Below, one piece after another: positions 1 through 11,300 of a stretch of DNA of 64,000 nt; the stretch's first letter is position 1, and each line of letters opens with the position of its first letter. Location of the stretch: contig JAKZAP010000021.1 of NCBI GenBank assembly GCA_023053575.1, forward strand, positions 12,028,212 through 12,092,211, given 5' to 3'. This DNA is from Branchinecta lynchi (Eukaryota; Arthropoda; Branchiopoda; Anostraca; Branchinectidae). Both the position numbers and the translations under genes were made by a program. Below the pieces are notes generated by a model. That model was not told the DNA's origin, searched no databases, and saw only the letters and a list, made by a program, of their open reading frames with translations.

Positions 1-138
1 ATGTAACGTGATTGGTCGGATTCGCCCGTGGCATGATATTCTGCTGGAAAATAGAAAAATCGTTCCAGCCTTGACGGCAAAAAGCCAGAATTCCTGACGT
101 CATGCGTAGTAACTACGGTAAGTAGGGTGGAACGCGCT
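1..138 (+). mobile_element. MITE family R1 (GTTCCACCCT ends), partial copy
   Basis: This is the right-hand part of a short inverted-repeat element that recurs at 3,073, 24,252 and 24,878. It ends with the diagnostic block running from the TAACTACGGTAAGTAGG motif into the terminal GGGTGGAAC. The left half lies before the window. There is no coding capacity. Confidence 0.7.
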
Positions 139-160
139 CTTAGATCAATAAGAATATCTA

Positions 161-183
161 TCATCTATCTATCTATCTATCTT
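161..183. repeat. (ATCT)n microsatellite
   Basis: About five uninterrupted ATCT units lie directly after the R1 copy. Confidence 0.85.
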
Positions 184-1695
184 AAAAACGTGACAAACTT
201 TCGGGTTTAGAAAATTCTAGAATAGCTAAGATTTTTTTTTTTCGCTGTGTTTAGAATATGGAGTTATCGGAGCCAGCGCAGGTGCACGACTAATTGAGTT
301 TCAGTAGGGACATTATCTATCGCTAGTGGGGCTAGTGTCGCTGCTATTCGAGTGTACGTCCCTTTTTCAAGTCTTGGCGCTACTCCCCAGTGTTATTTTG
401 CTCTGGATGGGATGAAAATCTTCTTGTACCGTACAGACATGTGCAGGGATGGAATATCGCTGGCATAGATGTCAGCTGACTTACCCATTTATTCCAGTCA
501 ATTTGTCAGATTATTTTCCAAGCGCTTCAAAATTAGACAATTTTAAAGGTCATTTGATAAATAATACAAAGCAAGAGAAGCTTTCACCTCTAAATAACTC
601 TAAGAAATTTTCAGTAGTCGAACTGGTCAGAGTTAAAAATCCCATCAACAAGCACTTGAAACTATTGATCGATTTAGCATTAACCGCATCTTCGGTAAGG
701 CTGTTCCAAAAAATAACCAATTATGTTGCCAAAACCCCACTTAAAAAGGTCCTTGTGGAACCTTGATTTCGCAAGCTTGTACGCGTGCCCTCGATGATGA
801 CGGTTGATGCTGAATCTTATTAAATCAGTCACTTCAAAATTTTCATAACTTCATTGATTAATTTGAATGTTTCAATCAGGTCCATTATAAAATGTAAAGA
901 CCCCTACATCATACCATGCATCACGAATATAAAATCTATACTCTTGTGAATTTTTCTCTCTAAGATAATCTATCCACTAGACGGGTGCCTCCCCAAAACC
1001 AACGAAGCGCAAAGATCGCCTCAAGATCAGCCTGGAACTGAAAAGGATGATCCGCGATTGCCCCCCCCCCCTCCCCGAGTCATTGTGTGATTTGTCGGTC
1101 CTGCCCACAGGGAAATTTACCACCTGAAATCGACCCAGACAAAGTGAAACAGATTTCGACCCGATTTCAGGTCACACACAGAAAGTGAAGCAATCTCTTA
1201 GCAAGAAACGCGAGCGGTACAATTTCTTTGCAGCAAACCGAGTTGTCCCCCTGTCGAACTTTCTTAGCGAGGAGACAGTAGCTACGTTCGTTTTCGTCGT
1301 TCGGTTCACCGTTCCAACCATCGTTTTACTATAACCGTTTTCTTTATAACGTCGTTCGTGAACGTCGTTGGACTGGAGTTTTCTTTGTTCGACTGAACCC
1401 CGTTTCATTCGTCGTTCCTGAAACGACGAACGGAGGCGGAAAGTCAGTTTCAACATCTCGTTTCAGTAATTAGGCGCGAATTTTCAAAATTCTCGACAAA
1501 ACAAATTAAACGTGTAAACTAAGCTTAAAAAAACTATACTAAATCCATTTTCGTACTTTATTATAGCTGCTGTTGTAAATATTAAGTTAGTTCGACCATT
1601 AACGTTTTCGTATCAAGTTCGTTCGTGAAACGACGTTTAAAGAACTTGCCAAAGAAAACACTAATATGGAAACATTTAACGTAACAAATTACGAA
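184..1695. other. No gene recognised
   Basis: A 105-codon open frame at 449-766 has no recognisable motif, splice context or paralogue here. From about 1,250 to 1,650 the DNA is rich in interrupted CGTTCG/CGACG words, which create a shadow frame on the minus strand. There is a C-run near 1,062. Confidence 0.5.
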
Positions 1696-2231
1696 TCACG
1701 ACTGATTGATATTTCGACAGTTAAAATTACGAATAAAGGAAGGCACAACCGAAGATAAATACCTTTCGGTTGAGTCTATGGGGGGTTTAAGAAGCCGTGG
1801 CTTGTCAGTGTTAGCTAGTCTTCCCCTTGTATTCGGTCTAGTCTGGTCTGGAGTTTCAAAGCCTGGGAAAATAGTCCGGTGGTGTTCAGAAGTTAAACAT
1901 TTTTTTCCAAAGCATAATCCGGACCAAGCATCACTTTGCACGACCTCTCCTGGATAGACTCGAGTCTTTCTGTCTGTTCTACTGTCAGTCCGGAATGCCA
2001 TACAGGACACGCATATTCCACGCAGAGACGAATGTATGTACAGTAGATTGTTTTTAAAACTCGAGGAGGGATTGCAAATCGGCGAAGAACGGCAAAAGAC
2101 TTTAACAGTGAAGCTGATCTTGCGATGATGGAATCAACATGTGTTCTCCACTTCAAGTCATTATCTATGTTCACCCCAAGTAGTTTAACAGAGGATTTTA
2201 TTTCCAGACCAATTTCTTTAACAGCCGGCAA
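1696..2231 (-). pseudogene. Non-LTR retrotransposon reverse transcriptase, C-terminal fragment
   Basis: Read on the minus strand, this is the end of a reverse transcriptase of the jockey/CR1 type. It starts with a KLLGVNIDNDLKW block, followed by the thumb-region motif VEYACPVWHSGLT and an RLESIQERSCKVMLG stretch. The frame then shifts near 1,900, and the usual C-terminal pattern ending SVVPSFIRNFN follows. The same domain occurs in the opposite orientation at 26.6 kb (LEYACPAWHYGLT). Everything upstream (palm, endonuclease) is missing, as in a 5'-truncated insertion. The frameshift shows it is dead. The family call rests on the motifs; the exact clade is not resolved. Confidence 0.85.
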
Positions 2232-2663
2232 TTCCCATTTTAAAAAAGAGAAAGAATTTTAAAAAAGAGAGAATTTAAAAGACGTTCTTGGTACCGACAA
2301 CGACCCAAGACCAATACGAACGCGGCTAGTGATGGCTGAAACAACAGAAACAGGCAGTGATTGGAAAGACGTGACCAGGAAAACAAACTACAGAGATCCA
2401 GTATCAACTTCCAGATCATGAGCACCGGCCAAGTCATGCTCAGCAGCCTTGTCACTAGCAAGTGCGATTTAAGGGAATTTTTTCTCGGATTCACCGGAAT
2501 TTCGGCCTCGGCTTTGTCCTCGAAATCGTTCCACTAAATTGCCGACGCCGAAGTTCCAGTTTATTTTGGGTCGACTTCTGTGCCTGGGTCGATTTCAGGC
2601 GGGAAATTTCCATACGGATGACGCAAGTTTCAAACAGTTTCTTGAAGGTTTAATCGTTTCCAC
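2232..2663. other. No gene recognised
   Basis: A purine-rich AAAAAAGAGAAAGAATTT tract flanks the truncated retrotransposon. The rest is unremarkable unique-looking sequence. Confidence 0.4.
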
Positions 2664-2895
2664 GAAAAGTGAGTAATTCTGAACTTCTACTGTCGGATCT
2701 TCAATGATACCTGGGAAATGTCAAATACTTGTTCAAAAATAGAGCGAAAGATCAGTCAACTGTACCAAGAAATCAACAAGAAAAGTGAGTAATTCTGAAC
2801 TTCCACTGTCGGATCTTTAATGATACCTGGGAAATGCCAAATACTTGCTCAAAAATACAGCGAAAGATCAGTCAACTGTACCAAGACACCAACAA
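2664..2895. repeat. Tandem duplication of a 116-bp segment
   Basis: Two adjacent copies, period 116 bp and about 95% alike, start at GAGTAATTCTGAACTT (2,671 and 2,787). Both keep an open plus-strand frame containing SKI(E/Q)RKISQLYQ, and the first copy is followed by a GTGAGT donor-like site. It could be a duplicated exon fragment, but no acceptor was found. Confidence 0.8.
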
Positions 2896-3072
2896 GGAGG
2901 GCAAGTATTTTTGGCCCCAAAAGGCCGCCATACTCCTTTGAAAAGTCAGCGCTTTCCAGAGCAGGACGCCAACTCTCTCAAAAAAGGCTTTCGATGATCA
3001 TGTGCACAGTTTGCCATTGCCTCAGATCAAACCCTACATTTGCATTTTGTGAGATTTCACTATGTCATCAGC

Positions 3073-3356
3073 GTGTTCCACCCTACTTACCGTAGTTACT
3101 ACGCATGACGGATCCTTGCTTCTTGGCGTCAAGACTGGGACGCATTTTTCTATTTTTGGCAAAAAATCGCGCGCGGTCTGATCGGGCCAATCACGTCAGA
3201 GATCGTAGGTACCACGCTAATTACGCTCCCGATCATGGTAACAAATAGCTACTATTACTATTTCGAGAATGCTGAACGGTCGGCGTAGTAACTTCTCACG
3301 AGGTTGGAACGAAAATAGTAACTAATAGTTATTATTGTTAGAAGGGCGGAACTCGC
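3073..3356. mobile_element. MITE family R1, complete copy
   Basis: The element starts GTGTTCCACCCTACTTACCG and ends in a diverged inverted form, GGGCGGAACTCG. The interior carries several TAGTAACTA palindromes. At about 284 bp it matches the copies at 24.3 and 24.9 kb. There is no open frame, so it is non-autonomous. Confidence 0.8.
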
Positions 3357-3628
3357 TCCAAGTGTCGTCAGTCTGGCATGACTATTCGTCGGTAACTTGT
3401 AGAAATTTATCCGACCGAATTTTTACTCAACAATTTTATGCTTATGAACTGGAGCTCTTAATGCCCAGTCACGAAATTCGCCCAATCAACCTTTTTCCGA
3501 TTCGTGTCAAATCCGGTCACTATCCAATTCCACTTTCCGGCAATCATGTCCGTAAATTACCTTCCTTGTAGCGGCAAAATGGCATCGAGCTCCTTCCAAG
3601 GTCAATCTAGAAGAACATCATCTAGAAG
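3357..3628. other. No gene recognised
   Basis: Diverged sequence with CCGATTCG/CCGG words, possibly an old relic of the adjacent HINE-like core repeat. Confidence 0.3.
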
Positions 3629-3950
3629 AACAAGACCAAAGGTTTCGATGGTATCCCAAAAATGTAATATTTGATCAAGACAATTGGGTCTGTCTTCGCC
3701 AGATCCAGTCTTCGCCAGGCTAATCATCTGAGAAACCAAGTTCAGATATACCTCTATAAGCCATACCTATCTTGACGATACTGACAGAAACTACGGTACC
3801 TGCTTTACTTCTGCCAAATTTCCAGTTTCGGTCGAATTCCGAGCAAACTACTTGTCCAGCAAATAAAAAAAAATTAAAAATGAACACAGCGTATCTCCTT
3901 ATCCCTATACAGAACATCTAATCAACTTCAAATAAAACTTTAACTTATAA

Positions 3951-5985
3951 ACAAGAGCTACGAGCTCATATGGCACTTGATACGAGTAGGTGGGACCTAA
4001 AAAGTAGACGAGAAACCAAAATACCCGCCATCTAGAAATGCGGTTCGGACCTAGAAATACGAATTCTAGTTTCACTGAAGTCTGAGCATTTCCGGCGCCT
4101 CGGATCGCCTAGGGAAAATGACATTTCTACCTTCCAAGTTTCAACCCTAAAGATCCACCCGTTTGGACCCTACACATGCCACACGTTTTGCGGTACTCCC
4201 CTCCAACTTCCCCTACCGAGTCCGAATCTGGTTCGGACTTCGGACTACTAAATGGATCATCTGAAGTATTTTCTCTTACCACCTATCAAGTTTCACTCAA
4301 ATCTGAGCGTTTTTTGGGAACTTCTGGTACCCCTCCACCCCTCCCCCAGCGTGGTCGGATCCAGTTCGAAACCTAATATGATCTAGGGCATGTGAGCTCT
4401 CTATATTCCTAAGTTTCATCAAATCGCTCCACTTGTTTCACCCCTATGGGAGCCAAAACGTTTCCCAGAATCCCCTTCCAACTCCCCCCACTGTGGCTGA
4501 ATACGAATCGGAAACATAAATGTCACATCTCTGACAACTCCTAATCAAGTTAGACTGGAATTGGAGCATAGCCTATCCTCGAATTCCCGGTTCCCACTTC
4601 ACCCCCCTCCCCTACCATGACCAGATCCGTCGAGACACCAAATAACAAAGTGAGGCCGCATTAACTCGGAGCTGTCCAACTTGCATCCCATTATGTACCC
4701 CCCCCCCCCCCCCGAACTCTCCTAAACCTGCCCGCATGTGGTTCGGACGCATGTTTTGCTTGTCTGGGTCATCAGTTCTTATCACCCATAAAGTTTCACT
4801 CGAATCGGACCACCCGTTCGCAGCTTACGGAAGCCAGTGATTTCCGGATTCCTCTTCCCTCAACTCCCCAAAGATGGTCGGATCTAGGAACACAAGTTTT
4901 CCTAAGGAATTATGTCGGTCATTTAAGTCATTAATAGGCCTGTCGGTCATTTAAGTCATTAATAGGCCTGTCGGTCATTTAAGTCATTAATAGGCCTGCA
5001 AAGTTTAATCATTCTTAGAATACCTGGAACTATCGTAACTGGCTATTACCGGAATTCCGGAAAACACCCTCCAGCTCCCCCACAGAGCCCCGATACGATG
5101 TGCTTCTGTCAATTACGTATATAGGGCTAATGCTTGTTCTTCTAACCGAGTTCCATCCCAACCCCTCAACTCTAAGCGTTTCAAGAGATTTCCGGTCCCC
5201 CCTTCACCCCCCCCCCCCCCACAAGTATCTGATTCGACCAAGACTTGAGATGGAACATGTGAGACGATAGCTCTTTCCAGTTACCAAGTTTCATTCCATT
5301 CCGACCACCCATTCGAATTTTATGCATGCCACCAGATTCCGGGCTCCCCATCCGTCCACTCCCCCACGGTAGTCGGATCCAGGAAAAGACTATTATCAAG
5401 TCAATCTGTTTGGGTCCGTGACACGCCTTCCAAGTTTCATCGTCCTAGCACATCCGGAAGTACCGAACTAGCAGGATCACCAAAATTCGCCCCCCCCCCC
5501 CCCTGGACCCCCCACAGTGCCCGAATCTGGTCCGGTTATGTCAATGGTGTGTCTAGGAGTTGTGCTTGTTCTTCCCACCAAGTTTCATCCCGACCCCTCC
5601 ACTCTAAGCGTTTCCCAAGATTTCCGGTTCCTCCCCTCCAGCTACCCCAAAGTCACCGGATCCGGTTCAGATTTAAATTGGGTCGTTTGAGACATGGGAT
5701 CCTTCCAAATATCAAGTTTCATTAAGATCCGATTACCCGTTCAAGAGTTATAAATACCTCTAGATTCCGGATTCCCGCTCCCTCAACTCCCCCCACAATG
5801 CTCGGATCGGGGAAGTGACTATTTCCAACTTAAGGTCCGTGATATGCCTGCCAAGTTTCCCCGTCCTAGCTTATGTGGAAGTGCCCGAACTAGCAAAACC
5901 TAGACAGACAGACCGACCGACCGACCGACGGACGGACAGAAATTGCGATCGCTATATGGCACTTGGCCGACGGGCAAGTGCCATA
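3951..5985 (+). mobile_element. HINE-like family B, copy B1 (2.03 kb)
   Basis: The 5' end holds CAAGAGCTACGAGCTC followed by ATATGGCACTTG. The interior is an array of diverged units of about 170-190 bp, each with a CAAGTTTCAT block and a C-rich CCCCTCC block. Near the 3' end is a GACC/GACG microsatellite (5,909-5,938), then a perfect 11-bp hairpin made of TATGGCACTTG and CAAGTGCCATA (5,955-5,985). It interrupts family C copy C1, and ACAA lies at both junctions. A second copy, B2, is at 15,056-23,378. It has no coding capacity, so it depends on a partner. Confidence 0.75.
4913..4996. repeat. 28-bp minisatellite, three perfect copies
   Basis: Three identical head-to-tail 28-bp units begin with TGTCGGTCATTTAAGTC. 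They lie inside B1, whose other repeats are heavily diverged, so this expansion is recent. Confidence 0.95.
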
Positions 5986-6699
5986 CAAAACTGTCGGGTT
6001 TCAACCAGATTCCAGAGCGTCTCTTCTTACCCCTAAATCTATCATCTAATCAACATCAAATAAAACTTTTGCTTTTAACAATGGTTTTTGGTCGGATTCC
6101 GGGCGAACTAATTGTTCGGGTAGAAAATGCGTTACACATTAAGTGTTCAGCATGTCTTCTTACCCCTATACTGAACATCTAATCAACTTCAAATAAAACT
6201 TTTACTTTTAACAAACTTTCCAGTTTTTGCCGGATTCCAGACGAACTACTTTTCCGGCAAGAAAATGGTTTTCATCATCGCGTTCAGCATGTCTTCTTAC
6301 CTCATTATAGACTATCACATTAGCTGTTTAAAAATATACGGTTTGCCCCTTAATCTGAACCCCACCCCCAACCATAAATGTAGGGCTACAGAGCCCATAT
6401 AAAAACTCGACCTTTCCCTTGACCCAAAGAATCCTCACACCAAGTTTCAAAATGTCTCATTCCCTTCGAGAGATATCGTACTTACGGACGGACGGAAAAC
6501 TTTTACGAAGTCATAGCATAGGTATCCCTCGACTTACGTTTTGGAATCCCAAAAAGTTATTACCAAACAAGTGGACCATACCGACTAAAAGCCTATTGTT
6601 TGGGAATAGCGCCATCTAGACTGTGTTAACTGTTTTCCAAACCTAAGAAAGTCCTTAAAGGACTTAATGCAAATGCAACCTACGTCCGTAACTGCATTC

Positions 6700-7010
6700 A
6701 TTACTTCGTAATACCGAAGACCCAAATTTCATCCGTTACATCTGCTAACGACAACTCACTAATCTTTGCACTTGCCACGATTCAATATTTTCCATGCGCA
6801 TTATGCTCCTGACGAGTGTTCGAGTATCATGCGATTGGTGCGTAAAACCGGTTCTCTGGATTTTGCCGAGTTTTTGCTAGAAGTCAATGGGACTGGGGAA
6901 AGGCTTAAAACAGCCAAAGCCGTGGATAATGTGTTAAAAGCAGAGTCTTGTTTTACAGTATTCTGATAATTTTGGATATTGGAAGATAAACAGTAATAGT
7001 GCGAGATGTG
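6700..7010. repeat. Dispersed repeat K, copy 1
   Basis: The copy shares about 300 bp with 14,640-14,970, strongest over AGGCTTAAAACAGCCAAA. In both copies the best-conserved part stays open in the same frame around RLKTAKAV. The identity of the family is unknown. Confidence 0.6.
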
Positions 7011-7075
7011 CTTTAAACGTTCACTAAAAAGCAATCCTCTTTCTTTAACTACTTTAACTACTTCTTCTTCCGTAG

Positions 7076-7370
7076 GTTACTGTCAGACGTTTCATAACAG
7101 ATAACATATGTTTGCGCATCCTTACGTTAAACGTGGTGAGAATGTACCAGTTTTGACCCTTTTAAATGTCGAAACACAAAAGTTGTGACTCTTTTAAATG
7201 TTATCATTCCCGAAACACAAAAGTTATGACTCTTTTAAATGTTATCATTCCCGAACACACAAAATTTAACAGGCTCATAACAGAAATATCCGATCATCCA
7301 GCATAACATTCAACATAACGGTGCTCAACCATATGTTATCCGTTATCAAACTTATGACAGTGTAGCAGAT
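7076..7370. mobile_element. Inverted-repeat element family J, copy 1
   Basis: The ends pair as ACTGTCAGACGTTTCATAAC on the left and its diverged complement near 7,330-7,365. Inside are about two to three copies of a unit of roughly 48 bp with AACACAAAAGTTRTGACTC. Relatives are at 58,072 and 58,698. Confidence 0.7.
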
Positions 7371-8187
7371 AAGACATTCGACAGCGGCCTAGTTACATTC
7401 CGATTCATTATCAGAAGGGCCGTGGTATTTTAGCCATACGAGCGGCGTATTCTCGCCGTTCCCCGGTGACTCCCACAGTGAAGTCCCCGCGTTTTCCTTT
7501 GTTCCAGAGACCCCCCCGCCCCCGCTCTCGCGATTCCACATGAATTTGAAATGCTTCAAATGGGTCTTGGTGAAAAAAACAACTGATGAGCCCCCCCCCC
7601 CCCCCCCCCCCCCCGAATGCAAATATATAGAAATTAGTAAATCTAATTAAACACTGCAGTTTGGACCACGACTGTTAGCACTTAAGGATTTTCCCTAGGT
7701 ATGTGAGTTAAATGAAAACGTGTGAAGGCGGGTACCTCTATATATTTTACTCTTCATAAAAATATACTGCTTTTTATTAACACTGTGTCAGGGGCACGGA
7801 GGTTTATGGTCGGGGGGGGGGGGGGAGGATACCTATTTTTTTTTTTGGGGGGGGGGGGGCACTGGTGGTGGGGTCATGTCTGTTTTTTTTTAGCCGGAAC
7901 CCACTTCGATTATCACGATCATCATCAAAAAAGGATTCCATTTTAGATTCGTTAGGGAGTCGATTTGGGAAGTTCCTGGTGTTGTTGGTTTATGAAAAAC
8001 AGATGTTAGGGATCGGTAAACGGAATTTCTCCGAGCTATTCCGCTTTCCACGGAAATAGGCGTCAATTACGATTCCGCTCTGAACACAGATGGCCCTAGA
8101 GTTTTGTGCCGAAATTGCCTCTGTCTGTATGTAGTATTTTACGATCTAAGGGCATACCTTTAACATACCTTTTTTCCGTCAAGAAAT
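7371..8187. other. Intergenic, 3' of gene 1
   Basis: This holds a fragment of inverted-repeat family I (7,440-7,520, GCGTATTCTCGCCGTTCC), a long C-run at 7,591-7,613, two G-runs at 7,813-7,860, and TTTATT at 7,783 (AATAAA on the gene 1 strand). At 8,031-8,085 there is a decayed copy of part of gene 1 exon 6. Confidence 0.6.
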
Positions 8188-8377
8188 TCAAACTATCATC
8201 TCTCCTCTATCTCCTTTTTCGAGCTTTTCCGCTTTCCACCGGAAATCCGCGTCAATTCCGGCCGTAATCCGCTTCCGCAGTTTCCGTAACTCTGTTCGTA
8301 GATCAACTTTCTGAATCTGTTTGACGTCGAGCTCATCATTCAGCTTCTTGATGAGGCAATCGAGGTCAACGTGGTAT
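8188..8377 (-). CDS. Gene 1 exon 6 (terminal coding exon)
   Basis: The acceptor is TTTCTCTTGCAATAG. The exon supplies one base to complete an arginine codon split with exon 5, then 62 codons to a TGA at 8,188. The peptide is strongly heptad-patterned (LIKKLNDEL, LRTELRKLRKRI) and continues the LIKKLDWARE helix of exon 5 without a break, which supports the join. Downstream TTTATT on the plus strand near 7,783 is a possible polyadenylation signal. Confidence 0.85.
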
Positions 8378-11300
8378 CTATTGCAAGAGAAAATCACTTT
8401 CACACGTAATTGACGAGTTCGAGTTGATATGTTTTTGTGATTTGAGATTGTTCTGTATATGGCTTAAAAATACAGATATGTATATAAATATACAAGAACG
8501 GATAACTTATATAGGAGAACTGAAGTCTTTTTTTTGGTTGATTTGTTTAGAGTCACTTACTTATATATTTGTCAGTGTTGTCGCGATTACCAATTGTTAA
8601 TATTTGTAATAATGACAAGCTTTTAGCTTACCAATTTTTGGAACTAATAAACAAATAAATAAAAGTAATCCCTTTATTTCTACAATCTTAATCTATGATA
8701 GAAATTACTTTTATTTTTAGAAAAAACCTCCTAAATTATGCCAAGTTCCGACTGGTAGTGAGTGGTAACAGGAACTAGCAGAAACATGGAACGGCGTCAT
8801 CAGCGAAAGGAAATTCAGACCCTAAGCTCTTCTCTACAACAAAACGAAAGTCAACCCAAATGCAGAAAAATCTCTCCCAATCAACGACCCAATCGAGCAG
8901 CAAAAACAGCAGCCGTGTCCAAAATGAAATCACAGCAACCTTTTTAACTCCCAACTGTCACACAGGAATTTTGCTAGAATCTTTAGTTTTTTGGGATCCC
9001 AAAACGTAAGTTGAGGGATACCTATGACATCGTAAAGTTGTCCGTCTGTCCGTCCGTCCGTCCGAGATATTTTGATCAAACTTGGCATGAGGACTCTTTA
9101 GGTGATGGGCTATGTAGCTCTATATTTAGGGGTGGGGGAGGGGTTTAAAATTAAGGGGAACAAAAAATATTTTTAAAAAGCTAATGAAATAGTCGAATTA
9201 GGGGTAAGGAGACATGCTGAATCCGAATATGAAATTTAATTTCTCGCCGGACAAATAGTTCACCCGGAATCCGGCGAAAACCGGAATATTTGTGAAAAGT
9301 ACTATGAAGTTGATTGGAGGTTCGATTTAGAGGCAAGGAAACGTGCTGAGTCCGAATATGAAAATTATTTTCTGGCCGGAATCCGGCCAAAACCGGAGAA
9401 TTTGTTTAAAGTAAAAGTTTTATTTAAATTTGATAAGATGTTCAATTCGCGGGTAAATAGACATGCTGAATTCGCATATGACAACCATTTTCTCACCGGA
9501 CGTATACCATTTTTTCGCTCGGAATCCGGCTGAAACCGGAAATTTTTTTAAAAAGTAAAAGTTTAATTGGAAGTTGATTAGAGGTTGGATGAAGGGGTAA
9601 AGAGACATGCTGAATTTGTTTATGAGCTTTATTTTTTCGCCGGACAAGTAGTTCTCGAATTCCGCCGAAACCGGAAAATTGGCAGAAGTAAGGCAGGAAG
9701 TTTCGATCTGCTTCGTCAAAATAGATATGACTTAAAGGGGTAAACACACATGCTGAATCCATATCTGAACTTGGTTTTCTCATATGATTGGCTATTTTGC
9801 CTTAATCTTTTTCCAAATTTTAATAGTAAAAGTGTTCAAGGAGTCTGGCGAAGACTGGATCTGGCGAAGACAAGACCCAATTGTCTGGATCAAATTTGAA
9901 CTTTTGGGATCCCATTGAAACCTTTGGTCTTGTTTCCCATAAGTTCGTTTTTCCAACTTGAGCGGTTTTGAGCCTGAAGAGGACCCTTGCCAAGAAGGGC
10001 CGAAATATAGCTTTAATAAAATTCAGCTGACGTATCCGTTTTGCACTTTCAAATATATTTAGGTAGTACTTTAGTACTTAAATACTCAAGTAGTTAGGTA
10101 GGCTAATTATGGTAGGTTTGCAAAAATTCGCAAGATCAACGCACCTTTAAAAATGCAAAGCTCCTGCTCCACTTATCGAAATTATGTCATAACCATATAT
10201 TGACGGCGAAGTTCAAAATACAAGATGCAAGTGCTACCCTTTTGGATGTCTCCTCATCGCTTTCAAAAAGCATGGACCAAAGGGCCCAACCAGCACACGA
10301 CGTCGTCCTCTGTTTCCTGACCGAAGATTAAAAATTAAGTGTCTTTTTCTTGTTTGTATGTGTTTTGTATACTTTCTTTATTTACTCCGCCTTTCCGAAA
10401 TGGCGGGTCATAAATAAATTACTTACTTACTTACTTACAACACATACGTTCACATGTGAGGGGATACATCAAATCAAGTTTCTGGGATCCCAAAACGTGG
10501 TTTAACTTCCTAAAGCGTGTCTGGCCGTATGTCTGTCTGTTAGCGTGATATCTCTCGAATGAGTTAGGTAGGCTATCTTGTTCAAACTTGGTGTGCGGGT
10601 CCTTTGCGTCAACAATACAGGTCGTTCGTAGATGGTAGGCTATTGTAGCCCTACATTTAGGGGTGGGGGAGGGATTCAACTTCAAGGAAAGATTTGATCC
10701 ACGAGTGAGAGACAAACATAATCCCCGTCATTTTTTTTTTGCCACAGACAATTAGTTCGCACGGGATTCGGCAAGAAGAAAAGATTTCCGTGGTGCTTAT
10801 AGTTTATTGATCAAGTATATAGAATTCTTGAACCAAGATACCGGGCAGCAGGGGCGTTGGGGGGGGGGGGGGGGCGCCCCCCCCCCAATGCTGTTGGTCA
10901 GTCGGAAAAAGAACCGATGAAAAAACAACCGATTTCGTCAAAACAGTTGAATTTTTCATGAAAACAGTCGGTTTTTCTGAAAATTGGTCGATTTTTCGTT
11001 AAAATAGTCGGTTTTTCTGAAAATCAGTCGATTCTTTCAAAAAATGTCATTTTTTGTTGTTGAAAACAGTGTTTTTTTCTGCAGAAAAAGTCGGTAAAAA
11101 TTACCAGCCAGTCGGTAAATGCCTCTTCCCCCCCCCCCCCCAAACATTTTGGCTAGTAACGCCTCTGCCGGGCAGGCTGACACGCTGACTCAGTCTATTT
11201 ACTTTGTTGTGTTTGGTCGATACTACGGACTTAAGTCTGATCAAAAAATGGAAATTCCCTAGGCTTCGCTTAAACGGATGTTACGAGTCAGGAAACGACA

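Larger units (their letters stand above)
3629..6560. mobile_element. HINE-like family C, copy C1, carrying nested element B1
   Basis: Family C has one end AAGACCAAAGGTTTCGATGG and another with the palindrome TTTTGGGATCCCAAAA. Between them are diverged core repeats of about 130 bp (a TTCCGGCGAATTCCGG-like block, then an ATGCTGAA-type block) and a GGACGGAC microsatellite next to the palindromic end. In C1 the left end is at 3,632 and the right end near 6,500-6,560. The sequence resumes after B1 at 5,986. Core repeats plus an ACGG-type microsatellite near one end is the known layout of pearl/HINE elements, which derive from Helitron-like transposons. No Rep/helicase is present. Confidence 0.7.

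Noticed and set aside
449..766. 105-codon open frame as a gene
   Set aside because: No recognisable domain and no neighbouring exon; length is not exceptional for AT-rich sequence.
7591..7860. Glycine-rich proteins predicted across G- and C-runs
   Set aside because: These frames are translations of homopolymer runs; similar artefacts occur at 42,160 and 62,405.
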